DNA from: Oceaniglobus roseus
GTDB lineage: Bacteria > Pseudomonadota > Alphaproteobacteria > Rhodobacterales > Rhodobacteraceae
Reading direction: 5' to 3'
Length of the DNA: 64,000 bases
NCBI RefSeq assembly: GCF_002869745.1
Contig: NZ_PNOS01000017.1
Span: 1 to 64,000, forward strand
Positions 50,033 to 58,457 of the stretch are shown in pieces (position 1 is the first letter of the stretch; each line of letters begins with the position of its first letter). The notes beneath the pieces were generated by a model that was not told the DNA's origin, did not search any database, and saw nothing but the letters and a program-made list of their open reading frames with translations. Both the position numbers and the translations under genes were made by a program.

Positions 50033-52441
50033 ATGAGACGGGCGGCCCTTGTCGCGCTGCTGTCGCACTGGCGGCGGCGGCCGTTCCAGCTTCTGACGCT
50101 GCTCCTCGGCCTCGCCACGGCGACGGCGCTGTGGTCCGGGGTGCAGGCGATCAACGCCGAGGCGCGGGCCAGCTACGACCGCGCCGCCGGGGCGCTCGGC
50201 GCCACGCCGCGCCCGTCGCTCGCCCGGGCCGACGGTACGCCCATGGACGAGGCGCTGTTCGCGGCGCTGCGCCGCGCCGGCTGGCTGGTGACGCCGCTGG
50301 TCGAGGGGCGGGTGGAGACCGCGGGCGGGTCGCTGCGGATCCTCGGCGTCGATCCCTTCACCCTGCCGGGGGGCGACCTGCCCGAAGGTGCGGCGGGCGA
50401 CGCGCTGGACCCGGCTTTCCTCGGCCTGCCCGGACGGCTGATCGTCTCGCCCGAGACGGCGGCGCGCATCGGCGGGCCGGAGCTGCCGCCGCTGATCGAG
50501 GTCGAGGGCGTCGCCCCCGGCATCGCCTATGCCGACATTCCCGCGGCGCAGGCGCTGCTGGGGCTCGACGGGCAACTCTCGCGCTTCGTCCTGCTCGACG
50601 GCCAGCCGGGGAACCGTCCTCCGCTGGACGAGGTCGCGCCCGGGCTCTCGCTGCAACAGCCCCAGACCGGCGCCGACATGGCGCGGCTGACCGACAGCTT
50701 CCACCTGAACCTCACCGCCTTCGGCCTGCTCTCCTTCGCCGTGGGCCTGTTCATCGTCCGCGGCACCATCGGCCTCGCCTTCGAGCAGCGCCGCCCGATG
50801 TTCCGCACCCTGCGCGCCCTCGGCCTGCCCGCGGCCACCCTGCTCTGGCTGCTGCTGGCCGAACTTCTGGTCTTCGCGCTGATCGCCGGGGCCGCGGGGA
50901 TCGCGCTCGGCTACCTCGTCGCCTCGGCACTGATCCCGGACGTCGCGGCGACGCTGCGCGGCCTCTACGGCGCCTCGGTCGAGGGCACGCTCAGCATCCG
51001 CCCGGTCTGGTGGCTGACCGGCCTCGGGATCGCCGTGCTCGGCACCGCGCTTGCCGCGCTGTCGTCGCTCTGGCAAGTGGCGCGGCTGCCCCTGCTCGCC
51101 CCCGCCCAGCCCCGCGCCTGGGCCAGGGCCAGCGAGGCAGGGCTGGTCTGGCAGGGGCTGGCCGCGCTCGGCCTCGCGGCGCTCTCGGGGCTGACGATAT
51201 GGCTTGGCAGCGGGTTGATCGCCGCTTTCGTGATGCTCGGCGCCCTGCTGATCGCCGCGGCGCTGGCGTTGCCGCTCGTCCTTTACGGCGCGCTCTGGAT
51301 CGGCGCGCGGCTGGCGAAGCGGCCCCTGGCGCAGTGGTTCTGGGCCGACACCCGCCAGCAGCTGCCGGGCCTGTCGCTGGCGCTGATGGCGCTGCTGCTG
51401 GCGCTGGCCGCCAACATCGGCGTCGGCACCATGGTGTCGAGCTTCCGGCTGCCCTTCACCGGCTGGCTGGATCAACGGCTGGCGAGCGAGCTTTACGTCA
51501 CCGCCGACAACCCCGAGCAGGCCGAGCGGCTGACCGGCTGGCTTGCCCCCCGCGTGCAGGCGATCCTGCCGATCATGAACACCGACGCCCGGATCGCGGG
51601 CCTGCCGGGCGAAATCTACGGCGTCGCCGACGATCCGACCTACCGCGACAACTGGCCCCTGATCGACCGCCTGCCCGACGTCTGGGACCGGGTCGCGGCG
51701 GGCGACGGCGTGCTGATCAACGAACAGCTCGCCCGTCGCACCGACACCTGGAGCGGCGGCACCATCGCCCTGCCCGGCTGGCCCGGGGCCCCGGTCGTCG
51801 GCGTCTACTCCGACTACGGCAATCCGCTGGGCCAGGTGCTGATGGGCCTCGACGCCCTGCGCGACCGGTTCCCCGAGGTCGAGGCGCTGCGCTTCGGGCT
51901 GCGCCTGCCGCGTGGCGAGGTGGCCGGGCTGACCCGCGCGCTGACGCAGGACTTCGGATTGTCCGCGGAGAACATCGTCGACCAGGCGGCGCTGAAGGCG
52001 TTCTCGATCCAGGTGTTCGAGCGCACCTTCACCGTCTCCCGCGCGCTCAACGTGCTGACGCTGGCGGTGGCGGGCTTCGCGATCCTGACCTCGCTGCTGA
52101 CGCTCTCGGCCATGCGCCTGCCGCAGCTTGCCCCGGTCTGGGCGCTTGGCGTCACCCGTCGGGGGCTTGCGCGGCTGGAACTGGTGCGGGCGCTGGTGCT
52201 GGCGGGGCTGACGATGCTCTGCGCGCTGCCGGTGGGGCTGCTGCTGGCTTGGGTGCTGCTCGCGGTCATCAACGTCGCCGCCTTCGGCTGGAAGCTGCCG
52301 CTGTTCCTGTTCCCCTCCGACTGGGTCGTGCTCGGCGCGCTCTCGCTCGCCGCCGCGGGCCTCGCCGCCCTCTGGCCCGCCCTTTCCATTGCGCGCATCC
52401 CCCCGGCGCGGCTCTTGCAGGTGTTCGCCCATGAGAGATGA
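50033..52441 (+). CDS. FtsX-type ABC permease with duplicated membrane modules
   Basis: 802 residues. An N-terminal membrane anchor (about 14-36) is followed by a periplasmic domain (about 40-225), a first FtsX module with four helices (FGLLSFAVGLFIVRGTIGLAFEQRRPMFRTLRALGLPAATLLWLLLAELLVFALIAG), a central helix group, a second periplasmic domain (about 475-670) and a C-terminal FtsX module (ALNVLTLAVAGFAILTSLLTLSAMRLPQLAPVWALGVTRRGLARLELVRALVLAGL). This is the layout of large YbbP-like permeases that work with a LolD-type ATPase. The cargo is unknown; the next gene, a secreted lipocalin-like protein, is the obvious partner. Confidence 0.9.
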   Translation: MRRAALVALLSHWRRRPFQLLTLLLGLATATALWSGVQAINAEARASYDRAAGALGATPRPSLARADGTPMDEALFAALRRAGWLVTPLVEGRVETAGGSLRILGVDPFTLPGGDLPEGAAGDALDPAFLGLPGRLIVSPETAARIGGPELPPLIEVEGVAPGIAYADIPAAQALLGLDGQLSRFVLLDGQPGNRPPLDEVAPGLSLQQPQTGADMARLTDSFHLNLTAFGLLSFAVGLFIVRGTIGLAFEQRRPMFRTLRALGLPAATLLWLLLAELLVFALIAGAAGIALGYLVASALIPDVAATLRGLYGASVEGTLSIRPVWWLTGLGIAVLGTALAALSSLWQVARLPLLAPAQPRAWARASEAGLVWQGLAALGLAALSGLTIWLGSGLIAAFVMLGALLIAAALALPLVLYGALWIGARLAKRPLAQWFWADTRQQLPGLSLALMALLLALAANIGVGTMVSSFRLPFTGWLDQRLASELYVTADNPEQAERLTGWLAPRVQAILPIMNTDARIAGLPGEIYGVADDPTYRDNWPLIDRLPDVWDRVAAGDGVLINEQLARRTDTWSGGTIALPGWPGAPVVGVYSDYGNPLGQVLMGLDALRDRFPEVEALRFGLRLPRGEVAGLTRALTQDFGLSAENIVDQAALKAFSIQVFERTFTVSRALNVLTLAVAGFAILTSLLTLSAMRLPQLAPVWALGVTRRGLARLELVRALVLAGLTMLCALPVGLLLAWVLLAVINVAAFGWKLPLFLFPSDWVVLGALSLAAAGLAALWPALSIARIPPARLLQVFAHER

Positions 52442-52445
52442 CGCC

Positions 52446-53519
52446 ATGGCCACGAATCTCCGGCCCCTGCACCGTGCCTGCCTCCTCCTGCTCCTCCTGT
52501 TGCTGGCCGCCGTCCCCGAGGCCCGCGCCCAGGGCTTCGCCAACCTCGGACAGGCCGCCGAGGGCTATGCCATGCCCGCCCCCGGCCCCTTCGCCTTCCC
52601 AAAGGATCACGGCCCCCACCCGGGCTTCCGCATCGAATGGTGGTACGTCACCGCCAACCTCGAAGGCGCCGACGGCACGCCCTACGGCATCCAGTGGACG
52701 CTGTTCCGCACCGCGCTGAAGCCCGGGGCCGACCTCGGGCCCGGGTGGAGCAGCGCTGAGGGCTGGATGGGCCACGCCGCCCTCACCACCCCCGAGCGCC
52801 ACTTCGTCGCCGAACGTCGCGGGCGCGGCGGCACCGGGCAGGCCGGCGTGTCTCTGGAAAAGGGCTTCGACGCCTGGATCGACGAGTGGCGGATGCAGGG
52901 GCCGGACATCGACCACGTGCGCCTGAACGCCGAGGGGCCGGATTTCGGCTACGACCTGCAGCTTGCCGCCGAGGGCCCGCTGGTGGCGCAGGGCGACGGC
53001 GGCTATTCGGTGAAATCGGCCAGCGGACAGGCCAGCCGCTACTACTCGCAGCCCTTCTACCGCGTCACCGGCACGCTGGCGCTGCCGGATGGCGCGGTCG
53101 AGGTGACGGGGCAGGCCTGGCTCGACCGGGAATGGTCCTCGCAGCTTCTCGACGCGACGCAGGAGGGGTGGGACTGGATCAGCCTGCATTTCGACAGCGG
53201 CGCCAAGCTGATGGGCTTCGTGCTGCGCGAAGGCAGCGGCGGTTTCACCTCCGCGACCTGGATCGCGCCGGACGGCACCCCGACCCCCTATCCCGACGGC
53301 GCGTTGCGGATGACGCCGCTTGATCGCCATGCGGTGCAGGGGCGCACCGTGCCGGTGGAATGGCGGGTGGAACTGCCCGCGCGGGACCTCGACGTGACGA
53401 TCGCCGCCCTGAACCGCGACGCCTGGATGGCGACCAGCGTGCCCTACTGGGAAGGCCCGGTGACGATCGAGGGCAGCGAAGGCGGGCGCGGCTACCTGGA
53501 GATGACGGGATATGACTGA
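52446..53519 (+). CDS. Secreted lipocalin-like AttH/CrtC-type protein
   Basis: 357 residues with a leucine-rich signal peptide (to about PEARAQG, residue 29). Markers: FPKDHGPHPGFRIEWWYVTANLEGADGTPYGIQWTLFRTAL, the EWWY motif shared by the AttH/hydroxyneurosporene-synthase (CrtC) lipocalin-like family, VTGQAWLDREWSSQLLDATQEGWDWISLHFDSGAKLMGFVLRE and the C-terminal EGPVTIEGSEGGRGYLEMTGYD. In Agrobacterium, AttH is encoded with an ABC transporter of the same kind. No carotenoid gene is nearby, so hydratase activity is unlikely to be carotenoid-specific; a lipid-linked periplasmic role is inferred. Confidence 0.85.
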   Translation: MATNLRPLHRACLLLLLLLLAAVPEARAQGFANLGQAAEGYAMPAPGPFAFPKDHGPHPGFRIEWWYVTANLEGADGTPYGIQWTLFRTALKPGADLGPGWSSAEGWMGHAALTTPERHFVAERRGRGGTGQAGVSLEKGFDAWIDEWRMQGPDIDHVRLNAEGPDFGYDLQLAAEGPLVAQGDGGYSVKSASGQASRYYSQPFYRVTGTLALPDGAVEVTGQAWLDREWSSQLLDATQEGWDWISLHFDSGAKLMGFVLREGSGGFTSATWIAPDGTPTPYPDGALRMTPLDRHAVQGRTVPVEWRVELPARDLDVTIAALNRDAWMATSVPYWEGPVTIEGSEGGRGYLEMTGYD

Positions 53520-54066
53520 GCATGCCCTTGCCGCCTGGCTGGATCGCGCCTGGCGGCTGCTGGAGGAGGGCGTTGCCAACGCCTCTGCGCCCTGCCGCAC
53601 GGGCGTTCTGGCGACGGCGGGGCGCGCGGGCGGGGCCGAGGCGCGGTGGGTCGTCCTGCGCCGCGCCGCGCGGGATCTCGCGGAGGTCGAGGTCCACACC
53701 GACAGCGCCTCGGACAAGGTGGCTGAGCTGGCCCGCGATCCCCTTGCCACGCTGGGGTTCTACGCACCGGACCCGAAGGTGCAGCTGCGCCTGCGCCTGT
53801 CGGTGCGGATCCTGACCGGCGACGCGGTGGCCGACCGCTGGGCACGGATCCCGGAAGCGGCGCGCAAGGCTTATGGCGGGGAGCCTGCGCCCGGCGCCCC
53901 CCTCGCCGCGCCCGAGGACCATGCGCCCGGCGTCTCGCGCGACCGCTTCGCCGTGCTGGTCGGCAGGGTCGACGAGATCGACATGCTGCACCTCGGCGCA
54001 GACCGCCACCGCCGCGCCCGCTTCGCCGCCGCGGACGGCTTCGCGGGCGGCTGGATCGCGCCCTGA
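53512..54066 (+). CDS. Pyridoxamine 5'-phosphate oxidase-like flavin-binding protein
   Basis: 184 residues of the PNPOx-like split barrel: CRTGVLATAGRAGGAEARWVVLRRAARDLAEVEVHTDSASDKVAELARDPLATLGFYAPDPKVQLRLRLSVRILTGD; the arginine-rich RWVVLRR strand is where FMN binds in relatives. It is too short and lacks the usual C-terminal PNPOx dimer domain, so true PNP oxidase activity is doubtful. The ATG overlaps the preceding gene by 8 nt, tying it to the ABC/lipocalin operon, although the link is not understood. Confidence 0.8.
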   Translation: MTEHALAAWLDRAWRLLEEGVANASAPCRTGVLATAGRAGGAEARWVVLRRAARDLAEVEVHTDSASDKVAELARDPLATLGFYAPDPKVQLRLRLSVRILTGDAVADRWARIPEAARKAYGGEPAPGAPLAAPEDHAPGVSRDRFAVLVGRVDEIDMLHLGADRHRRARFAAADGFAGGWIAP

Positions 54067-54162
54067 GCCCCTGGGCAGGGGCGCACGGGGCCGACCGCCT
54101 CGCCTTTCGCCGCCAACCGTTCTACTGAGGCGCCAGCCCGTAGCCGAAGACCCGAGCCGCCC

Positions 54163-56361
54163 ATGCCGATGCCCGCCGCCCTCCTGCCCCTGACCCGCGA
54201 CCTGCTGCTGGTCGGCGGCGGCCATGCCCATGCCCTGCTGCTGCGCCGATGGGGGATGAAGCCGCTGCCCGGCACACGCGTCACCGTCATCAACCCCGGC
54301 CCCACCGCGCCCTATACGGGGATGCTGCCGGGCTTCGTCGCCGGCCACTACACGCGGGAAGAGCTGGAGATCGACCTCGTCCGCCTCGCGCGCTTCGCGG
54401 GCGCCCGGCTGATCCTCGGCCGGGCCGAGGCGATGGACCCGGAGGCGGGCCATGTCACCGTGGCGGGCCGGGGACGGCTGCGCTTCGACGTCGCCTCGAT
54501 CGACATCGGCATCCATTCCGGGATGCCCGACCTGCCGGGCTTCGCCGAACACGCCACCGCCGCGAAGCCGCTGGAGACCTTTGCCCGCGGCTGGTCCGCC
54601 CACCTCGACCGCCTGCGCGCCGATCCCGCGCTGGCCGGGCGGGGCCTTGCCGTGATCGGCGGCGGGGTTGCGGGGGTCGAGCTGGCGATGGCCATGGTGC
54701 ACGGCGCGCGGCAGGCGGCGGGCCGGGTCGGGCCGGTCCACGTCATCGAGGCCGGGGCGGCGCTGACGGGGATCGGGGACGGCGCGGCACGGGCGCTGCG
54801 CGCGCGGCTCGCGGCCATGGGGATCGTGCTGCTGGAAGAGGCGAAGGTCGAACGGCTCGACGCCGGGGGGCTGACCCTGGCCGACGGCCGCCGCATCCCC
54901 GCCGCCTTCACCACCGGCGCCGCCGGGGCGCGGCCCCACGGGTGGCTCGCCCGGACGGGGGTCGCGCTGAAGGACGGCTTCGTGCGCGTCGGCCCGACCC
55001 TCGCGACCGTGGAGCATCCCGACGTCTTCGCCGTGGGCGACTGCGCCCACATGGACCACGCGCCGCGGCCCAAGGCGGGCGTCTTCGCCGTGCGCCAGGC
55101 GCCGGTGCTCTACGACAACATCTGCGCCGCGCTCGGGGCGGGAAGTCCGCGCCCCTACCGGCCGCAGAGGGATTACCTCAAGCTGATCTCGCTCGGCGAG
55201 AAGGCGGCGGTGGCGGACAAGTTCGGCCTGCGCCTCGAAGGGCGGCTGCTGTGGCGCTGGAAGGACCGGATCGACCGCGCCTTCATGGACCGCCTTGCCG
55301 ACCTGCCGACGATGAAGCCCCCGGCCCTGCCCGCCTTCCGCGCGGCAGGCATGGAGGCGGCACTGAACGGCGGCAAGCCGATGTGCGGCGGCTGCGGCTC
55401 GAAACTCGGTCAGGCGGGCCTGCGCGAGGCGCTGGCCGCCTTGCCCCCGGTGCGCCGCGCCGATGTCGAGAGCGCGCCGGGCGACGACGCGGCGATCCTC
55501 TCCGTCGGCGGCGCGAAACAGGTGCTGACCACCGACCACCTGCGCGCCTTCACCGAGGATCCGGCGCTGCTGTCGCGCATCGCCGCGGTCCACGCCCTTG
55601 GCGACGTCTTCGCCATGGGCGCCGAACCGCAGGCGGCGCTGGCGACCGTGATCCTGCCCCGCGCTGCCCCCGAGATCCACGCCGACATGATGGCCGAGAT
55701 CATGGGCGCCGCCTCCGGCGTCTTCCGCGCCGAGGGGGCCGAGATCGCGGGCGGGCACACGATGATCGGCGAGGCGCTGAGCCTCGGCTTCACCGTCACC
55801 GGGCTGCCCGACCGGGCGGTGACGCTGGCGGGCGCGCAACACGGCGATGCGCTGCTCCTGACCAAGCCGATCGGCAGCGGCACGATCCTTGCGGGCGAGA
55901 TGGCGCTTGCGGCCCGCGGCCCGTGGGTCGCCGGTGCGCTGGCGGCGATGCAGCAGAGCCAGGGCGCGGCCTCGCGGGTGCTGAAGGCGTCCGCGCGGGC
56001 GATGACCGACGTCACGGGGTTCGGGCTGGCGGGGCACCTCATGGGGATCCTGCGCGCCTCGGGCTGCGCGGCCGAGCTGGTGCTGGACGACATGCCGCTC
56101 ATGGACGGCGCGGCCGAGCTTGCGCGGCAGGGCGTGCGCTCGACCCTCCACCCCCAGAACCGCGGCCTTGCCTCGGCCATGACCCTGCCCGACCGGGCGG
56201 AGGCGGAACTGCTGTTCGATCCGCAGACCGCGGGCGGGCTGCTGGCCGCGGTGCCGGAGGAGGCGGTCGAGGGGCTTCTGGAACGGCTCCGGCAGGAGGG
56301 ATACGCGGCGGTCCGGATCGGGCGGATCGTTGAGGGCGCGCCCTTCATCGCCGTGCTCTGA
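54163..56361 (+). CDS. selD: Selenophosphate synthetase fused to an N-terminal NADH-dehydrogenase-like FAD domain
   Basis: 732 residues. The first ~390 form a pyridine nucleotide-disulphide oxidoreductase (LLVGGGHAHALLLRRWG, VIGGGVAGVELAMAM, VFAVGDCAHM). The C-terminal SelD part has the active site MCGGCGSKLG with Cys411 and Lys414 (Cys, no in-frame TGA), DDAAIL, GDVFAMGAEPQAALA, AGGHTMIGEALSLGFTVTG and DPQTAGGLLAAVPE. SelD makes selenophosphate from selenide and ATP. The FAD domain presumably supplies reduced selenium or electrons. The convergent neighbour encodes the selenophosphate user MnmH. ATG 54163; ATG 54169 is close by. Confidence 0.92.
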   Translation: MPMPAALLPLTRDLLLVGGGHAHALLLRRWGMKPLPGTRVTVINPGPTAPYTGMLPGFVAGHYTREELEIDLVRLARFAGARLILGRAEAMDPEAGHVTVAGRGRLRFDVASIDIGIHSGMPDLPGFAEHATAAKPLETFARGWSAHLDRLRADPALAGRGLAVIGGGVAGVELAMAMVHGARQAAGRVGPVHVIEAGAALTGIGDGAARALRARLAAMGIVLLEEAKVERLDAGGLTLADGRRIPAAFTTGAAGARPHGWLARTGVALKDGFVRVGPTLATVEHPDVFAVGDCAHMDHAPRPKAGVFAVRQAPVLYDNICAALGAGSPRPYRPQRDYLKLISLGEKAAVADKFGLRLEGRLLWRWKDRIDRAFMDRLADLPTMKPPALPAFRAAGMEAALNGGKPMCGGCGSKLGQAGLREALAALPPVRRADVESAPGDDAAILSVGGAKQVLTTDHLRAFTEDPALLSRIAAVHALGDVFAMGAEPQAALATVILPRAAPEIHADMMAEIMGAASGVFRAEGAEIAGGHTMIGEALSLGFTVTGLPDRAVTLAGAQHGDALLLTKPIGSGTILAGEMALAARGPWVAGALAAMQQSQGAASRVLKASARAMTDVTGFGLAGHLMGILRASGCAAELVLDDMPLMDGAAELARQGVRSTLHPQNRGLASAMTLPDRAEAELLFDPQTAGGLLAAVPEEAVEGLLERLRQEGYAAVRIGRIVEGAPFIAVL

Positions 56362-56385
56362 GCGCGGCGGGACAGTCGCGGCCGA

Positions 56386-57429
56386 TCAGCCCTTCGGCAT
56401 CAGCGCCGCGATCCGGTCGGCCGCCCGCTCAAGCCCTTGGGCGTCCAGCGTCCCGGCCTCGACCACCCCAAGGCGAACCGGCTCGCCCCGCTCGCGGCCA
56501 TAGCGGGGGTCGTAGTGGTGCTCCATCAGCTCGGCCGCCAAGGTCAGCAGGTCGTTCTCCTGCGCCATCTTCTGCCAGCGCGCCACCCGCTCGGCCCCCT
56601 GGAGCCGCCGGAGCGCGCCAAGCGTCTCGTGCAGCCGGACCGAGCCCGGCGGATAGTCGTTGTAGGCGCGCAGCAGGTAGGCGGCGCGCGCCGCCATGGG
56701 CGCCTGCATCTCGATCCGCGGCGCGGCGCGCATGGCGGCCCAGAGCGAGGGCGGCACGATCCGCTGGCCCACCTTGCTCGACTCCGCCTCGATCAGCACC
56801 GGCACGCCGGGGGTCAGCCCCGCGACGACCTCGGCCAGCCTCGTCTCGAACCCCTTCTGCCCCGGCTGCTCCCCCCGGTCGCCGAAGAGAGAGCCGCGGT
56901 GGTTGGCAAGCCCCTCCAGGTCGACGATCTGCACCCCCCGCGCCGCCGCGAGGTGCAGAAGCTCGGTCTTCGCCGTGCCGGTGTTGCCGTCGAGCAGGAC
57001 CACCGGGCAGGGAAAGGGATCGTCGTAGAGCATCGCCTTCACGGTGGCGCGGTAGCTGCGATAGCCGCCCTCGATCACCTCGGCCCGCCAACCGATCTGG
57101 GTCAGGATGGAGGCGAAGCTGTTCGACCGCTGCCCGCCCCGCCAGCAATAGACAAGCGGCCGCCAGCCGCCGTCGTGGTGCGCGAGCGGTCCCTCGATAT
57201 GGGCGGCGGCGTTGCGGGCCACCAGCGCGGCGCCGATCTTGCGGGCGTCGAAGGCGCTGACCTGCTTGTAGAGCGTGCCGACCTTCGCCCGCTCCGCGTC
57301 GCTGAGCACGGGAAGCGAGATCGCGCCGGGCACGTGGTCCTCGGCGTATTCCGAGGGCGAGCGGACGTCGATCACGGTGTCGAAGCCGTGCTGCATCGCG
57401 TCGGCGAATGTCTTGAGCGGAAGGGCCAT
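56386..57429 (-). CDS. mnmH: tRNA 2-selenouridine synthase
   Basis: 347 residues. The N-terminal rhodanese domain contains VIDVRSPSEYAEDHVPGAISLPVLSDAERAKVGTLYKQ and catalytic Cys95 in VYCWRGGQRS. A C-terminal P-loop domain has GNTGTAKTE (148-156) and the EAESSKVGQRIVPPSLWAAMR signature. It replaces sulfur by selenium at the wobble 2-thiouridine of tRNAs for Lys, Glu and Gln via a geranylated intermediate. It is convergent with selD, 24 bp apart. No selA/selB/selC is in the window, so tRNA modification may be the main use of selenium. Confidence 0.93.
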   Translation of the reverse strand: MALPLKTFADAMQHGFDTVIDVRSPSEYAEDHVPGAISLPVLSDAERAKVGTLYKQVSAFDARKIGAALVARNAAAHIEGPLAHHDGGWRPLVYCWRGGQRSNSFASILTQIGWRAEVIEGGYRSYRATVKAMLYDDPFPCPVVLLDGNTGTAKTELLHLAAARGVQIVDLEGLANHRGSLFGDRGEQPGQKGFETRLAEVVAGLTPGVPVLIEAESSKVGQRIVPPSLWAAMRAAPRIEMQAPMAARAAYLLRAYNDYPPGSVRLHETLGALRRLQGAERVARWQKMAQENDLLTLAAELMEHHYDPRYGRERGEPVRLGVVEAGTLDAQGLERAADRIAALMPKG

Positions 57430-57471
57430 GGCGCGCTGCCTACCCCAAGGTCCGCGCGGCGGGAAGCCCCC

Positions 57472-58374
57472 TCACGCCAGCAGCGCCTCGGCCATCGCCG
57501 CGCCGCTGGCCCAGGCATGACCCGCCCGGGGCCCGAGCGCCCAGTCGCCCCCGGCCAGAACCCTGCCCCCCGCTTCGGAGAGGAACGGCCGGCCCAGCGG
57601 ACGCGCGGTGCGGGCGAAGCGCCAGCGGTGGGCCATGGCGATCGCGGGCAGCGTGGTGGTGCCAAGCTGCGCCATGAGCGCGTTCAGCAGCACCGGGCGG
57701 ATGCGCTCGGCCTCCTGCTCCAGATGCGCGCGGCTCCAGCCGGGGCTGGCATGGGCGACCCAGACCGGGCGGCCGCGGTCCTGACGCAGGATCGCCGCGA
57801 AGGGCTCCGCCGTGGCGGGTGCGTTCGGCTTCGGATCCACCGTCCAGCCCGCCATGAGGGTCCAGCAGGGATCCATCACGACGGACTCGAGCGCGCCGAC
57901 GCCGTTGCCGCCAAGGACGCCCGACAGCACCCGGCGCGCCTGCACCACCGGAATGGCCGAGATCACCCGGTCGAACCGGCCCAGCTCCTGCCCATGGGCC
58001 GCGACCAGCCGGAAGCCCGCGCCTTGCGTCAGCACCTGCTCGACCGTCACCTCGCGCCGGATCTCCAACCCCTCGGCCAGTGGCTTCACCAGCCCGCTCA
58101 TCCCCGGCAGGCCGCGGTGGGTGTTCGGCGCGCTGCCCGTGGGGTCCGCAGCCCCCGCCGCCTCGGCCTCCGCCAGCCAGGCGGAAAGCCCGCTGCCCGC
58201 CGGATCGACACCCGGCGCACCGTGATCGAAGGCCCAGCCCTCGCGCCGCCGGCTCGCCAGCCGCCCGCCCAGGCCGCGGCTCTTGTCGAAGACGGTCACT
58301 TCCTGCCCCGCATCCGCCAGCCGCCGCGCCGCGACGAGCCCCGCAAGCCCCGCGCCGATCACCGCAATCTCCAT
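57472..58374 (-). CDS. Renalase-like FAD-dependent amine oxidase family protein
   Basis: 300 residues. The FAD-binding start is IAVIGAGLAGLVAARRLADAGQEVTVFDKSRGLGGRLASRR (3-43), with the C-terminal FAD contact LAGGDWALGPRAGHAWASGAAMAEALL. The FDKSRG.GGR.A.R pattern and short length are typical of bacterial renalase-like proteins, some of which oxidise mis-formed dihydro-nicotinamide isomers. The substrate here is unknown. It stands 42 bp upstream of mnmH on the same strand and divergent from the P450 gene. Confidence 0.85.
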   Translation of the reverse strand: MEIAVIGAGLAGLVAARRLADAGQEVTVFDKSRGLGGRLASRRREGWAFDHGAPGVDPAGSGLSAWLAEAEAAGAADPTGSAPNTHRGLPGMSGLVKPLAEGLEIRREVTVEQVLTQGAGFRLVAAHGQELGRFDRVISAIPVVQARRVLSGVLGGNGVGALESVVMDPCWTLMAGWTVDPKPNAPATAEPFAAILRQDRGRPVWVAHASPGWSRAHLEQEAERIRPVLLNALMAQLGTTTLPAIAMAHRWRFARTARPLGRPFLSEAGGRVLAGGDWALGPRAGHAWASGAAMAEALLA

Positions 58375-58457
58375 GCCTCGCCTCCCCTGTCCGTCCGGCC
58401 AAGACTAGGGCCACGGCGCGCGATTGCCAGCGCCGCCGCCGCGTCCTAAGGGGAGGC

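Noticed and set aside
52446-53519. Carotenoid 1,2-hydratase (CrtC) assignment
   Set aside because: The family link is real but the protein has a signal peptide, sits in an ABC operon and has no carotenoid genes nearby, so the specific enzyme name is not supported.
55381-55410. Selenocysteine at the SelD active site
   Set aside because: The active-site codon is TGC (Cys411); no in-frame TGA occurs.
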